Positions 48,495 to 57,333 of a DNA stretch of 64,000 nucleotides are shown here, piece by piece. The stretch is from Lysobacteraceae bacterium (GTDB lineage: Bacteria > Pseudomonadota > Gammaproteobacteria > Nitrococcales > AK92). Both the position numbers and the translations under genes were made by a program. Under the pieces are notes generated by a model. The model made no database searches. It worked only from the letters and a program-made list of their open reading frames with translations, and had not been told where the DNA came from. The stretch spans positions 121,814-185,813 of the forward strand of contig JAAYIK010000004.1 of assembly GCA_012523465.1 (NCBI GenBank), read 5' to 3'. Positions within the stretch are counted from its first letter, which is position 1. Each line of letters opens with the position of its first letter.

Positions 48495-48523
48495 TTGACA
48501 GCTTTCGGCCCGACAGCTACTAT
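48495..48523 (+). promoter_or_regulatory. Sigma-70-like promoter of the yceD-rpmF-plsX-fab block
   Basis: TTGACA (48495-48500) and TACTAT (48518-48523) are separated by 17 bases, nearly ideal. The expected transcription start near 48530 is only about three bases before the yceD ATG at 48533, so the transcript would have little or no leader. Confidence 0.75.
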
Positions 48524-48532
48524 TCGCCGCCT

Positions 48533-49060
48533 ATGTCGGCAATGACGCTACCTGACTATCTTGAGCTTCGCCTGCTGGCCGAGCAGCAGAGCATTATGGC
48601 GGGTCGGGTGCCCAACCGTGCCATGCAGCGGCTGCGCCCGAGCCTGGCGGACGCGTCGGGAGAGACCGAGGCCGAACTGAGGTTTGCTCTCGATCCTTTC
48701 CGTCGCCCCATGGTGAGCGGATGGGCCAGGACGGAGCTCAGCATGGTCTGCCAGCGTTGCCTGCAAGTCTACCGGCAGCCACTGAGTGTCCGTTTCGACC
48801 TGGTGCTGGTGCGAGGCGAGTCCGAGGCGGAGCGGCTTGCCGACGGGTTCGAGCCGCTGCTTCTCGATTCCGATCGGGTCAGCACGGTCGAGCTGCTGGA
48901 AGACGAGCTGATCCTGGCGCTGCCCATCGTGGCGATGCACCTGGACGAGCGCGACTGCCGGTTGCAGGCCGGCGAGCTGGCCGCATCAGGAGAGACTGGC
49001 GAACAGCTCAAACCGAATCCATTCGCAGCGCTGGCGGCGCTGAAACGCAAGCAAGTTTGA
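48533..49060 (+). CDS. yceD: YceD (DUF177), 23S rRNA accumulation-type protein
   Basis: A 175-residue protein. The family pattern is LADGFEPLLLDSDRVSTVEL with LLEDELILALPIVAMHLDE and KPNPFAALAALKRK at the C-terminus; the Cys pair is in MVCQRCLQVY. YceD proteins are linked to 23S rRNA accumulation and ribosome assembly, and always precede rpmF. The start MSAMTLPDYL at 48533 fits the family length. No ribosome binding site is visible, in line with an almost leaderless transcript. Confidence 0.9.
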   Translation: MSAMTLPDYLELRLLAEQQSIMAGRVPNRAMQRLRPSLADASGETEAELRFALDPFRRPMVSGWARTELSMVCQRCLQVYRQPLSVRFDLVLVRGESEAERLADGFEPLLLDSDRVSTVELLEDELILALPIVAMHLDERDCRLQAGELAASGETGEQLKPNPFAALAALKRKQV

Positions 49061-49078
49061 CCCATTGGAGGCTGCAAC

Positions 49079-49258
49079 ATGGCAGTTCAACAAAATCGGA
49101 AAACCCCTTCCAAGCGCGGCATGCGCCGCTCGCACGACGCGCTGAAAGCCCCGGCGCTTTCCATCGAGCCGACCACGGGCGAAACCCATCGCCGACACCA
49201 CATCAGCCCCGACGGCTATTACCGCGGGCGCAAGGTCCTTCCGAGCAAAGGCGAGTAG
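49079..49258 (+). CDS. rpmF: 50S ribosomal protein L32
   Basis: A 59-residue basic protein. It starts [20 protein letters not shown] and ends [14 protein letters not shown], the characteristic bL32 ends. The middle, [18 protein letters not shown], lacks the Cys pairs of zinc-binding L32, so this is the zinc-free type. GGAGG lies eight bases before the ATG. It is between yceD and plsX as in most proteobacteria, and too short for a usual gene-length cut-off. Confidence 0.97.
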   Translation: MAVQQNRKTPSKRGMRRSHDALKAPALSIEPTTGETHRRHHISPDGYYRGRKVLPSKGE

Positions 49259-49265
49259 TCGCAGT

Positions 49266-49286
49266 GCCCGCCTTCCCTTGGCGGGC
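49266..49286 (+). terminator. Hairpin between rpmF and plsX
   Basis: GCCCGCC and GGCGGGC form a perfect 7-bp stem with a 7-base loop, eight bases after the rpmF stop. No T-run follows, so it may only attenuate or protect the abundant rpmF transcript end while transcription continues into plsX. Confidence 0.45.
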
Positions 49287-49319
49287 TGGCGACGCTGGTA
49301 GCGACGTTCGAAGTTCTGT

Positions 49320-50348
49320 ATGACACGAGCGGTCACCATTGCGCTCGACGCCATGGGTGGCGATCACGGCCCTTCGGTCGTGGTGCCGGCGGCGGCGCAG
49401 ATTTTGCGGCGTCATTCCCAGGTCAAGTTGATCCTGGTGGGTGACGAGCAGGTGCTCAAGCAGCATCTGGCGCAGCAGCGGCTGGAAACGAGCGAGCGGT
49501 TGCAGATCCATCACGCCTCCCAGGTGGTGGGCATGGACGAGCTGCCTTCGCACGCGCTGCGCAACAAGAAAGATTCTTCCATGCGCGTCGCCATCAATCT
49601 GGTCAAGGAGGGCGTGGCCGACGCTTGCGTAAGCGCGGGCAATACCGGTGCGTTGATGGCGACTGCCCGTTTCGTTCTCAAGACCCTGCCAGGCGTCGAT
49701 CGCCCGGCGATCACCGCCTTGGTGCCTACTCGTAACGGCTTCGCCCGGCTGCTCGACCTTGGAGCCAATGTCGATTGCAGCGCCGACCACCTGCTGCAGT
49801 TCGCCGTCATGGGAGCGGTGCTGGCCGAGGCCATCGACGGCAAGCCCAACCCGCGGGTTGGGCTGCTCAACATCGGCGAGGAAGAGATCAAGGGCAACGA
49901 TCAGATCAAGCAGGCCGCGCGCTTGTTGAGCGAAAGCAACTTGAACTACATCGGCTATGTCGAGGGCGATGGCATCTTCAAGGGCGTAGCCGACGTCATC
50001 GTCTGTGACGGTCTGGTCGGTAACGTCGCGCTCAAGACCATGGAGGGTGTGGGCACCGTCATCGCCGAGTTCATGCGCGAGGAGTTCTCCCGCAACCTCT
50101 TCACCAAGCTGGCTGGCCTAGCCGCGCTGCCGGTGCTGCGGGCGCTGCAGAAACGGATCGACTCGCGCGGCTATAATGGGGGCAGCCTTCTGGGGCTGCG
50201 GGGGATCGTCGTCAAGAGCCATGGCAGCGCCGATGCGTACTCGTACAGCAGGGCCATCGACGTCGCCATCCTGGAAGTCGAGCGCGCCGTGCCGACTCGG
50301 ATCGATCAGCATCTGGCGGACATGCTGGTCAAGGAGCAATCGCTTTGA
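49320..50348 (+). CDS. plsX: PlsX, phosphate acyltransferase
   Basis: A 342-residue cytoplasmic enzyme that makes acyl-phosphate from acyl-ACP and phosphate for phospholipid synthesis. Signatures: [20 protein letters not shown] at the start, [40 protein letters not shown] and [20 protein letters not shown]. It is followed by fabH, whose TTG start overlaps the plsX stop. Confidence 0.95.
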   Translation: MTRAVTIALDAMGGDHGPSVVVPAAAQILRRHSQVKLILVGDEQVLKQHLAQQRLETSERLQIHHASQVVGMDELPSHALRNKKDSSMRVAINLVKEGVADACVSAGNTGALMATARFVLKTLPGVDRPAITALVPTRNGFARLLDLGANVDCSADHLLQFAVMGAVLAEAIDGKPNPRVGLLNIGEEEIKGNDQIKQAARLLSESNLNYIGYVEGDGIFKGVADVIVCDGLVGNVALKTMEGVGTVIAEFMREEFSRNLFTKLAGLAALPVLRALQKRIDSRGYNGGSLLGLRGIVVKSHGSADAYSYSRAIDVAILEVERAVPTRIDQHLADMLVKEQSL

Positions 50349-51319
50349 TCAGGTCAAGAATCGTCGGAACCGGCAGTTATCTGCCGGAGCGGATAATGAC
50401 GAACACGGAGCTGGAGCAGCTGGTCGATACGAGCGACGCCTGGATCCGCGAACGCACCGGCATCGAAGAGCGGCGCATCGCCGATCCCTCGCAGACCACA
50501 GGCGACCTGGCGGTGGAGGCAGGGCTGGCGGCCATCGCGGCGGCCGACGTCGACCCTGCCACGGTCGACATGGTCATCGTCGGTACCTCCACTCCGGATG
50601 CCGTTTTCCCCAGTACCGCTTGTCTTATCCAGCGCCGGCTCGGTGTTGCGCCCGATGCCGTCGCCATGGACGTGGCCGCGGCCTGTTCCGGTTTCATTTA
50701 TGCCCTCGGCGTGGCCGACCGCTTCATCCGCACCGGCAGCGTCAAGCGGGCGTTAGTGATCGGCGCCGAGACCTTCTCCCGCATCCTCAACTGGCAGGAC
50801 CGCAGCACCTGCGTGCTGTTTGGCGACGGTGCCGGTGCCGTGCTGCTGGAAGCGACCACCGAGCACGAAGGCATCATCAACACCCATCTGCACTCCGACG
50901 GCGCCAATGCCGAGCTGCTGCACGTGCCTTGGGGTGTGTCTCAGGGCTATGACCGGCTGGTCGACAACGCCGGCACGGTCAGCATGCGCGGCAACGAGGT
51001 CTTCAAGGTGGCCGTGCGCACGCTGGGCCGCTTGATCGATGAAACGCTGGAGAAGAACGGCCTCAGCCGCTCCGACATCGACTGGGTGGTGCCGCACCAG
51101 GCGAACATCCGCATCATCGCCGCTACTGCTAAGAAGCTCGACATTCCCATGGAGCGGGTTGTGGTGACGGTGCAAAAGCACGGCAATACCTCGGCGGCCT
51201 CCATTCCGCTGGCGCTGGATGCGGCCATCCGCGACGGCCGCATCCAGCGCGGTCAGCTGCTGCTGCTGGAAGCCTTCGGAGCCGGCTTTACCTGGGGCTC
51301 GGCGCTGGTCCGCTACTGA
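50345..51319 (+). CDS. fabH: FabH, 3-oxoacyl-ACP synthase III
   Basis: A 324-residue condensing enzyme that starts fatty-acid synthesis from acetyl-CoA and malonyl-ACP. The catalytic triad is Cys in [13 protein letters not shown], His in [11 protein letters not shown] and Asn in [13 protein letters not shown]. The start codon is TTG at 50345, overlapping the plsX TGA by TTGA; AAGGAG lies seven bases upstream, and no better start gives the family N-terminus [16 protein letters not shown]. Confidence 0.95.
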   Translation: MIRSRIVGTGSYLPERIMTNTELEQLVDTSDAWIRERTGIEERRIADPSQTTGDLAVEAGLAAIAAADVDPATVDMVIVGTSTPDAVFPSTACLIQRRLGVAPDAVAMDVAAACSGFIYALGVADRFIRTGSVKRALVIGAETFSRILNWQDRSTCVLFGDGAGAVLLEATTEHEGIINTHLHSDGANAELLHVPWGVSQGYDRLVDNAGTVSMRGNEVFKVAVRTLGRLIDETLEKNGLSRSDIDWVVPHQANIRIIAATAKKLDIPMERVVVTVQKHGNTSAASIPLALDAAIRDGRIQRGQLLLLEAFGAGFTWGSALVRY

Positions 51320-51358
51320 TTCCTTTCCGCCTGGCTATCGCGACGGACGGAGCTCTCC

Positions 51359-52303
51359 ATGGCTGACGACAAGAATCTGGCTATCGTATTTCCCGGACAG
51401 GGCTCGCAATCGGTCGGCATGCTGCAGGAGCTGGCTGCGGCCTTTCCCAGCGTGCGGCAGACCTTCGCTGAGGCCTCCGAAGCCCTGGGCTACGACTTGT
51501 GGAACCTGGTGCAAAACGGTCCTGCCGAAGAGCTGAACCGCACCGACATCACCCAGCCGGCCATGCTGGCCGCTGGCGTCGCCGTATGGCGCGTGTGGCA
51601 GGAGCAGGGTGGGCCCGTCCCGGCCGTCATGGCTGGTCACAGCCTGGGCGAGTACACGGCCCTGGTGTGCGCCGGCGCGCTGGAGTTTGCGCCCGCGGTC
51701 AGGCTGGTGGCGGAGCGCGGTCGCTTCATGCAGGAGGCGGTGCCGGCCGGCGAGGGCGCCATGGCAGCGGTGCTGGGTCTGGATGACGATACGGTTCGCT
51801 CCGCCTGCGCGCGCGCGGCCGGCGAAGAGGTGGTCGAGGCCGTCAACTTGAACGCCCCCGGCCAGGTGGTGATCGCCGGCCACAAAGCCGCGGTCGAGCG
51901 GGCATTGGAAGAGCTGAAGGCGGCCGGGGCACGGCGTGCCGTGCCGCTGCCGGTCAGCGTGCCTTCTCACTGCGCCCTGATGCGTCCGGCTGCTGACAAG
52001 CTGGCCGACTACCTGCAGCAGGTCGAGATCAAGCCTGCCCGGATCCCCGTGCTGCACAACGTCGACGTGCAGATGTCCAGCGATCCCGTCGCCATTCGCG
52101 AGCGGCTGGTGCAGCAGCTGTACAGCCCGGTGCACTGGGTCGGCACGGTGCAGACCATGGTCATGCAGGGCATCAAGCGCATCGTCGAATGCGGTCCCGG
52201 CAAGGTGTTGACCGGGCTCAACAAGCGCATCGTGAAGGAAATCGACGCCCTGGCGGTCTATGATCCGGCCAGCCTGGAGGCGGCTCTGGGAGAGAGGCAA
52301 TGA
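51359..52303 (+). CDS. fabD: FabD, malonyl-CoA:ACP transacylase
   Basis: A 314-residue enzyme that loads malonyl on ACP. Signatures: FPGQGSQSVGMLQELAAAFP, the nucleophile Ser in MAGHSLGEYTALVC, and the His of VPSHCALMRPAA. It follows fabH by 39 bases and its stop overlaps fabG (ATGA). Confidence 0.95.
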   Translation: MADDKNLAIVFPGQGSQSVGMLQELAAAFPSVRQTFAEASEALGYDLWNLVQNGPAEELNRTDITQPAMLAAGVAVWRVWQEQGGPVPAVMAGHSLGEYTALVCAGALEFAPAVRLVAERGRFMQEAVPAGEGAMAAVLGLDDDTVRSACARAAGEEVVEAVNLNAPGQVVIAGHKAAVERALEELKAAGARRAVPLPVSVPSHCALMRPAADKLADYLQQVEIKPARIPVLHNVDVQMSSDPVAIRERLVQQLYSPVHWVGTVQTMVMQGIKRIVECGPGKVLTGLNKRIVKEIDALAVYDPASLEAALGERQ

Positions 52304-53052
52304 AGCTGTTCAGCCTGGAAAACGAAATCGCTCTGGTGACCGGTGCCAGCCGTGGAATCGGTCGCGCCATCGCCATGCAGTTGGGAGCGCATGGTGCCAC
52401 TGTGGTTGGCACCGCCACGACCGAAGCCGGCGCCGAAGCCATCAGCAAGGCATTGGCCGAGGCCGGCATCAACGGTGCCGGCCTGATGCTGAACGTCACC
52501 CAGCCCGAGCAGATCGAGCAGGTGGTGAAGACGGTGAGCGAGCGCTTCGGCGCCCCCACCATCCTCGTCAACAATGCCGGTATTACCCGCGACAACTTGC
52601 TGATGCGGATGAAGGACGAGGAGTGGGAGAGCATCATCGAGACCAACCTCAGCTCGGTGTATCGGCTGAGCAAGGCCTGCGTGCGCGGCATGATGAAGGC
52701 CCGCCGCGGCCGCATCATCAACATCACTTCCGTCGTCGGTGCCATGGGCAACGCCGGGCAGACCAACTATGCTGCCGCCAAGGCAGGGGTGATCGGATTC
52801 ACCAAGTCGCTGGCCAGGGAATTGGGCTCGCGCGGCATTACCGTGAACGCCGTTGCGCCGGGGTTCATCGACACCGACATGACTCGGGAACTGCCGGAAG
52901 AGCAGCGGACGCTGTTGCAGCAGCAAATTCCGCTGGGCCGCCTGGGCAGCCCCGACGACATCGCCGCGGCGGTGGTCTACCTGGCCTCTCCTGCCGCCGG
53001 CTATGTGACCGGAGAGACGCTGCACGTCAATGGCGGCATGTACATGGTTTGA
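52300..53052 (+). CDS. fabG: FabG, 3-oxoacyl-ACP reductase
   Basis: A 250-residue short-chain dehydrogenase that reduces 3-oxoacyl-ACP with NADPH. The cofactor loop is TGASRGIGRAIA, then NNAGITRDNLLMRM, the catalytic Ser in INITSVVGAMGNAGQTNYAA with Tyr and Lys in YAAAKAG, and a C-terminal VTGETLHVNGGMYMV. Coupled to fabD by ATGA. About 130 bases separate it from acpP, which has its own likely promoter. Confidence 0.96.
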   Translation: MKLFSLENEIALVTGASRGIGRAIAMQLGAHGATVVGTATTEAGAEAISKALAEAGINGAGLMLNVTQPEQIEQVVKTVSERFGAPTILVNNAGITRDNLLMRMKDEEWESIIETNLSSVYRLSKACVRGMMKARRGRIINITSVVGAMGNAGQTNYAAAKAGVIGFTKSLARELGSRGITVNAVAPGFIDTDMTRELPEEQRTLLQQQIPLGRLGSPDDIAAAVVYLASPAAGYVTGETLHVNGGMYMV

Positions 53053-53121
53053 TTTTTTGCCAACTTGTTAACACAGTGACCGACGGCAGGCCGCTTTTGC
53101 AAGTGGCATGACCGGAGTGCT

Positions 53122-53132
53122 TCACCTACAAT
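53122..53132 (+). promoter_or_regulatory. Possible acpP promoter -10 region
   Basis: TACAAT at 53127-53132 in the fabG-acpP spacer fits a -10 element; the matching -35 is poor (TGGCAT near 53104). acpP is usually highly expressed from its own promoter, and the position, 49 bases before the ATG, is consistent. Confidence 0.35.
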
Positions 53133-53180
53133 ACGCCCGCTGACTGATTTACCGGGCCCATCGTTAGAGGATAGGAACTC

Positions 53181-53423
53181 ATGAGCAGCATAGAAGAACG
53201 CGTCAAGAAGATCGTTGTTGAGCAGTTGGGGGTCAAGGAAGAGGAGGTGACCGGCGAAGCCTCCTTCGTCGATGACCTCGGAGCCGATTCCCTCGACACC
53301 GTAGAGCTGGTCATGGCGCTCGAAGAGGAGTTCGAGTGCGAGATCCCGGACGAGGAAGCTGAAAAGATCACGACGGTACAGCAGGCCATCGATTACATCA
53401 AGCAGCATTTGGGCGAGCAATAA
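53181..53423 (+). CDS. acpP: AcpP, acyl carrier protein
   Basis: An 80-residue acidic protein. The phosphopantetheine site is Ser in [20 protein letters not shown]; the ends [20 protein letters not shown] and [10 protein letters not shown] are canonical. AGGATAGGA precedes the ATG. A terminator follows at 53471-53506, so acpP can be made as a short abundant message. Confidence 0.97.
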   Translation: MSSIEERVKKIVVEQLGVKEEEVTGEASFVDDLGADSLDTVELVMALEEEFECEIPDEEAEKITTVQQAIDYIKQHLGEQ

Positions 53424-53470
53424 AGGCATCGCCATCCCCCTGCTCGGCCCGGTGCAGAGGGGGGATCCGA

Positions 53471-53506
53471 GGGCCGGCGCTCATGCCGGCCCTGTGTTTT
53501 TGTCTT
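53471..53506 (+). terminator. Intrinsic terminator after acpP
   Basis: GGGCCGGC and GCCGGCCC form a perfect 8-bp stem with a 6-base loop, followed by TGTGTTTTTGTCTT. It lies 47 bases after the acpP stop and upstream of fabF, so fabF is probably expressed by readthrough or its own promoter. Confidence 0.75.
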
Positions 53507-53510
53507 CCGA

Positions 53511-53552
53511 GCCTATTCCAGTCGGCGTGTCCTGCCGCCGACTGGAATAGGC
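53511..53552. repeat. Perfect 17-bp inverted repeat just upstream of fabF
   Basis: GCCTATTCCAGTCGGCG (53511-53527) and CGCCGACTGGAATAGGC (53536-53552) flank an 8-base loop. The right arm ends 19 bases before the fabF ATG at 53572. No T-run follows. It is either a strong RNA hairpin in the fabF leader or a large DNA dyad; its role is unknown. Confidence 0.85.
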
Positions 53553-53571
53553 TTCAAGCATGAGGTTAGCT

Positions 53572-54813
53572 ATGTCCAAGCGTCGCGTGGTGGTCACCGG
53601 CCTGGGAATCGTCTCTCCGGTTGGCAGCTCCGTTTCAGTAGCTTGGGAAAACATCCTGGCCGGCCGCAGCGGAATCGGCCCGATCGAGCATTTTGACGTC
53701 AGCGCTTTCCCCGTCCGCTTCGGCGGCGCCGTCAAGGACTTCGACGTCAACGAGTACCTGGCGCCGAAGGATGCCCGCAAGATGGATCCCTTCATCCACT
53801 ACGGCCTGGGCGCGGCGGTGCAAGCCATCCGTGATTCCGGCCTTGAGATCACCGAGGCCAATGCCGAGCGGATCGGGGTTGCCATCGGCTCCGGGATCGG
53901 CGGGCTCGGCGGCATCGAGCAAGGGCACAGCGCCTATCTTGCCGGCGGGCCGCGCAAGATCTCGCCGTTCTTCGTCCCGTCGACCATCATCAACATGATC
54001 TCCGGGCACTTGTCCATCATGTACGGCATCAAGGGGCCCAATATCGCGGTCGTCACGGCCTGCGCCACCGGCACCCACAACATCGGTGAGGCGGCGCGCA
54101 TCATCGCCTATGGCGACGCCGATGTCATGATCGCCGGTGGTGCCGAGATGGCGACCACCCCCACGGGGCTGGGTGGCTTTGCCGCTGCGCGGGCGCTGTC
54201 GACCCGCAACGACGATCCGCAGCGGGCCAGCCGGCCCTGGGATCGCGACCGTGACGGCTTCGTGCTATCCGACGGCGCCGGCGTTCTGGTGCTGGAGGAG
54301 TACGAGCATGCCAAGGCGCGCGGGGCCAACATCTATGCTGAGATCGTCGGCTATGGCCGCAGCGGCGATGCCTATCATATGACGCTGCCGGCGGAAGGCG
54401 GCGAGGGCGCCCGCCGCTGCATGCTGAATGCGCTGCGTGATGCTGGCGCCAACGTCGACGAGGTCGATTACATCAACGCCCACGGCACCTCGACGCCGGC
54501 CGGCGACAAGGGAGAGTGCGACGCCGTGAAGGCGGCCTTCGGCGATCATGCCTACAAGCTGGCCGTCAGCTCGACCAAGTCCATGACTGGGCATTTGCTG
54601 GGAGCGGCCGGCGGGGTGGAGGCGGTCTTCACCGTGCTGGCCATCCGCGACCAAGTGGCGCCGCCTACCATCAACCTGGAAAACCAGGACCCCGAGTGCG
54701 ATCTCGACTTCGTGCCCAATGAGGCGCGCGAAATGAAGATCGACCTCGCGCTCTCCAACTCCTTCGGCTTCGGCGGCACCAACGGCACGCTCGCGTTCCG
54801 GCGCCTGCGCTGA
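53572..54813 (+). CDS. fabF: FabF, 3-oxoacyl-ACP synthase II
   Basis: A 413-residue condensing enzyme. The triad is Cys in [15 protein letters not shown], His in [14 protein letters not shown] and His in [15 protein letters not shown]. It elongates acyl-ACP and controls unsaturated-chain length. The ATG at 53572 is preceded by GAGG; 53560 is an alternative with four extra residues. It stands after a terminator and a 17-bp hairpin, and is followed 9 bases later by pabC. Confidence 0.95.
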   Translation: MSKRRVVVTGLGIVSPVGSSVSVAWENILAGRSGIGPIEHFDVSAFPVRFGGAVKDFDVNEYLAPKDARKMDPFIHYGLGAAVQAIRDSGLEITEANAERIGVAIGSGIGGLGGIEQGHSAYLAGGPRKISPFFVPSTIINMISGHLSIMYGIKGPNIAVVTACATGTHNIGEAARIIAYGDADVMIAGGAEMATTPTGLGGFAAARALSTRNDDPQRASRPWDRDRDGFVLSDGAGVLVLEEYEHAKARGANIYAEIVGYGRSGDAYHMTLPAEGGEGARRCMLNALRDAGANVDEVDYINAHGTSTPAGDKGECDAVKAAFGDHAYKLAVSSTKSMTGHLLGAAGGVEAVFTVLAIRDQVAPPTINLENQDPECDLDFVPNEAREMKIDLALSNSFGFGGTNGTLAFRRLR

Positions 54814-54822
54814 GGGTGGTGC

Positions 54823-55686
54823 ATGCCGTCGGCCGACCCGACAGCCCTGATCGATGGTCGGCCTGCGGCTGTCGTGCCGCTGACCGACCGAGGCCTGCAG
54901 TATGGCGATGGCTTGTTCGAGACCATTGCCGTGCTGGACGGCGAGCCACTGCTTTGGGAACGCCACATGCAGCGACTGGCAGCGGGCTGCGCCAGGTTGC
55001 TTCTGCCAGCGCCCGACCCCGCCATCCTGCTGGAAGAAGCGCGTAGCTTGAGCGCCGACACCGCCAGCGGCGTGCTCAAGCTAATCTACACTGCCGGCAG
55101 CTCGCAGCGCGGCTACGCTCGACCGCAGTTGCTCCAGCCCCGTCGCATCCTGGTGCTGAGCCCGCCACCGGACCATCCCTGGAGGTACTGGCGAGAGGGC
55201 GTGGACATCGGCTACTGCTCGCTGCGGCTGCAGCCGCAGGGCATGTTTGCCGGACTCAAGCACCTGGCCAGGCTGGAGCAGGTGCTGGCGCGCCGCGAGG
55301 TCGATGGCCGTGGCCTGGTAGAAGGCCTGCTGCTGGATCGCGACGGCTGCGTAGTCGAGGCGGTCGCCTGCAACGTGTTCGCGGTCTGCGACGGCATGCT
55401 ACTCACTCCGCCACTGGATGATGCCGGCGTGCGTGGCGTCATGCGAGACTATGTATTGGAGCTGGCGCAAGAGCTGGGCATCCCGGTGGCGCAACGGCCG
55501 CTGATGCCGGGCCAGCTTGCTGCGGCGGAGGAGATCTTCCTCACCAACAGTCTGATTGGCCTGTGGCCCGTGCGCACGCTGGAAGGGCAGCATTATGGGC
55601 GGGGGCCGGTTGCCGCCAGGCTGCTCGCACGGCTCATCGCGGCCAAGGCGTTTCTGATTCCGGCAGGGTTGAACAATGATGGCTAG
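54823..55686 (+). CDS. pabC: PabC, aminodeoxychorismate lyase
   Basis: A 287-residue PLP enzyme of fold type IV. It cleaves aminodeoxychorismate to p-aminobenzoate and pyruvate in folate synthesis. Motifs: DRGLQYGDGLFETIAVLDGE, the Lys in FAGLKHLARLEQVLARRE, and AAEEIFLTNSLIGLWPV. Position between fabF and mltG is the usual one. Its stop overlaps the mltG start by 11 bases. Confidence 0.93.
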   Translation: MPSADPTALIDGRPAAVVPLTDRGLQYGDGLFETIAVLDGEPLLWERHMQRLAAGCARLLLPAPDPAILLEEARSLSADTASGVLKLIYTAGSSQRGYARPQLLQPRRILVLSPPPDHPWRYWREGVDIGYCSLRLQPQGMFAGLKHLARLEQVLARREVDGRGLVEGLLLDRDGCVVEAVACNVFAVCDGMLLTPPLDDAGVRGVMRDYVLELAQELGIPVAQRPLMPGQLAAAEEIFLTNSLIGLWPVRTLEGQHYGRGPVAARLLARLIAAKAFLIPAGLNNDG

Positions 55687-56689
55687 GCTACTGCTGCGGA
55701 TGTTCTTGCTGCTGCTGGCGGTCGGGGTCGTCGGTGGCTCCTTCGCCGTCTACCATTACCACCGCTTTGCCCAGAGCCCGTTGGCCGTGCCGGAAGGAGG
55801 CTACGTTTTCCTGGTGCCGCCGGGCACCTCGCTGCGCGCCGTGGCAGAAGGGTTGGCCGCCGACGGCGTCCTGGACCAGCCGCTGCTGTTGCGCCTGATG
55901 GCACGGCTGGACGGCAGCGCCGCCCGCATCAAGGCCGGCGAATATCGTCTCCAGCCCGGCGCCAACCCCAAGCGGCTGCTGCAGATGCTGGTTGCGGGTG
56001 AAGTCGTGCAGCACAGCCTGACCATCGTCGAAGGCTGGACCTTCCGCCAGCTGATGCAGGCCGTGCGCAGCCATCCCGTGCTAGTGCGGACTCTGGATGG
56101 ACTGGAGCCGCAGGAGATCATGCTGCGCATTGCCAATGTCCGCCAGCACCCGGAAGGCTGGTTTTATCCGGACACCTATTTTTTCCCACGTGGCACCACG
56201 GACGAGCAATTCCTGCGCCGCGCCTACCAGATCATGCAGCAGCGCCTGGAACAGGAATGGGAGCAGCGGACTGACGGCCTGCCGCTGCGCACGCCCTACG
56301 AGGCGCTGATCCTGGCCTCGCTGATCGAGCGCGAGACCGCGGTGCCGGAGGAGCGGGCGCGGATCGCCGGAGTGTTCGTGCGGCGCCTGAAAAAGGGCAT
56401 GCGGCTGCAGACCGATCCCACCGTGATCTATGGTCTGGGCGATGCCTACACCGGACGACTGCGCTGGCGCGATCTGCGCACCGATACCCCGTACAACACC
56501 TACACCCGCCATGGCTTGCCACCCACTCCCATTGCCATGCCCAGCGGCGCCTCCATCAAAGCGGCGCTGAACCCCGCCGACGGCAACGAGCTGTACTTCG
56601 TTTCCCGCAACGACGGCAGCCATCATTTCTCGGCCACGCTGGAAGAGCACAATGCCGCGGTGCGTCGCTACCAGCTAGGGGAGCAGTGA
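55676..56689 (+). CDS. mltG: MltG, endolytic murein transglycosylase
   Basis: A 337-residue inner-membrane protein with one N-terminal helix (LLLRMFLLLLAVGVVGGSFA). A LysM-like segment (VPPGTSLRAVAEGLA) precedes the YceG catalytic domain; the catalytic Glu is in ILASLIERETAVPEERARIA, and later MRLQTDPTVIYGLGD and LPPTPIAMPSGASIKAALNP are diagnostic. It cleaves nascent peptidoglycan strands. An ATG three bases later (55679) is an alternative. Confidence 0.94.
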   Translation: MMARLLLRMFLLLLAVGVVGGSFAVYHYHRFAQSPLAVPEGGYVFLVPPGTSLRAVAEGLAADGVLDQPLLLRLMARLDGSAARIKAGEYRLQPGANPKRLLQMLVAGEVVQHSLTIVEGWTFRQLMQAVRSHPVLVRTLDGLEPQEIMLRIANVRQHPEGWFYPDTYFFPRGTTDEQFLRRAYQIMQQRLEQEWEQRTDGLPLRTPYEALILASLIERETAVPEERARIAGVFVRRLKKGMRLQTDPTVIYGLGDAYTGRLRWRDLRTDTPYNTYTRHGLPPTPIAMPSGASIKAALNPADGNELYFVSRNDGSHHFSATLEEHNAAVRRYQLGEQ

Positions 56690-56694
56690 GAGCC

Positions 56695-57333
56695 ATGACG
56701 CAGTGCGGCTGCTTTATCACCATCGAAGGCCTGGAAGGGGCCGGCAAGTCCAGCTGCCTGAGCCAGATCGAAAGGCTGCTTCGCGACCGCGGCCTGGATC
56801 CGCTGCTGACCCGCGAGCCTGGCGGGACCCCGCTGGGCGAGGCCGTGCGCGGTCTGCTGCTTGCGCCGGCCCACCATGGCATGAGCGCCGAGGCTGAGAC
56901 GCTGCTGCTGTTCGCGGCCCGGGCCCAGCATCTGGAGCAAGTGATCCGGCCCGCGCTGCAGGCCGGCCGACCGGTGGTCTGCGATCGCTTCACCGATGCT
57001 ACCTATGCATACCAGGGCGGAGGCCGGCAGCTGGGCGAAGCGCGCATCGCGGTACTGGAGGATTGGGTGCAGCAGGGGCTGCAGCCGGATTTGACACTCT
57101 ACCTGGATGTCCCGCCTCGGCTCGGGCTGGAGCGGGCCAGGCAGCGCAGCGCGCCGGACCGCTTCGAGCAGGAGCGGCTGGAGTTCTTCGAACGCGCCCG
57201 GGCGGTTTATTTGCGGCGCGCCGAGCGCTTCCCCGTGCGCATGAAGGTCATTGATGCCAGCCGGCCGCTGGCCGAGGTGCAGGCGGAGATCGCCGCCGTG
57301 ATCACGAGGATGCTCGACGATGGTCTGGACTGA
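56695..57333 (+). CDS. tmk: Thymidylate kinase
   Basis: A 212-residue kinase that phosphorylates dTMP. P-loop ITIEGLEGAGKSSCLSQIER near the N-terminus, the DR-x motif in LLTREPGGTPLGEAVRG, VVCDRFTDATYAYQGGGRQL and LDVPPRLGLERARQR. The ATG at 56695 is used; a GTG at 56686 that overlaps the mltG stop (GTGA) is also possible. It overlaps holB by 14 bases. Confidence 0.94.
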   Translation: MTQCGCFITIEGLEGAGKSSCLSQIERLLRDRGLDPLLTREPGGTPLGEAVRGLLLAPAHHGMSAEAETLLLFAARAQHLEQVIRPALQAGRPVVCDRFTDATYAYQGGGRQLGEARIAVLEDWVQQGLQPDLTLYLDVPPRLGLERARQRSAPDRFEQERLEFFERARAVYLRRAERFPVRMKVIDASRPLAEVQAEIAAVITRMLDDGLD

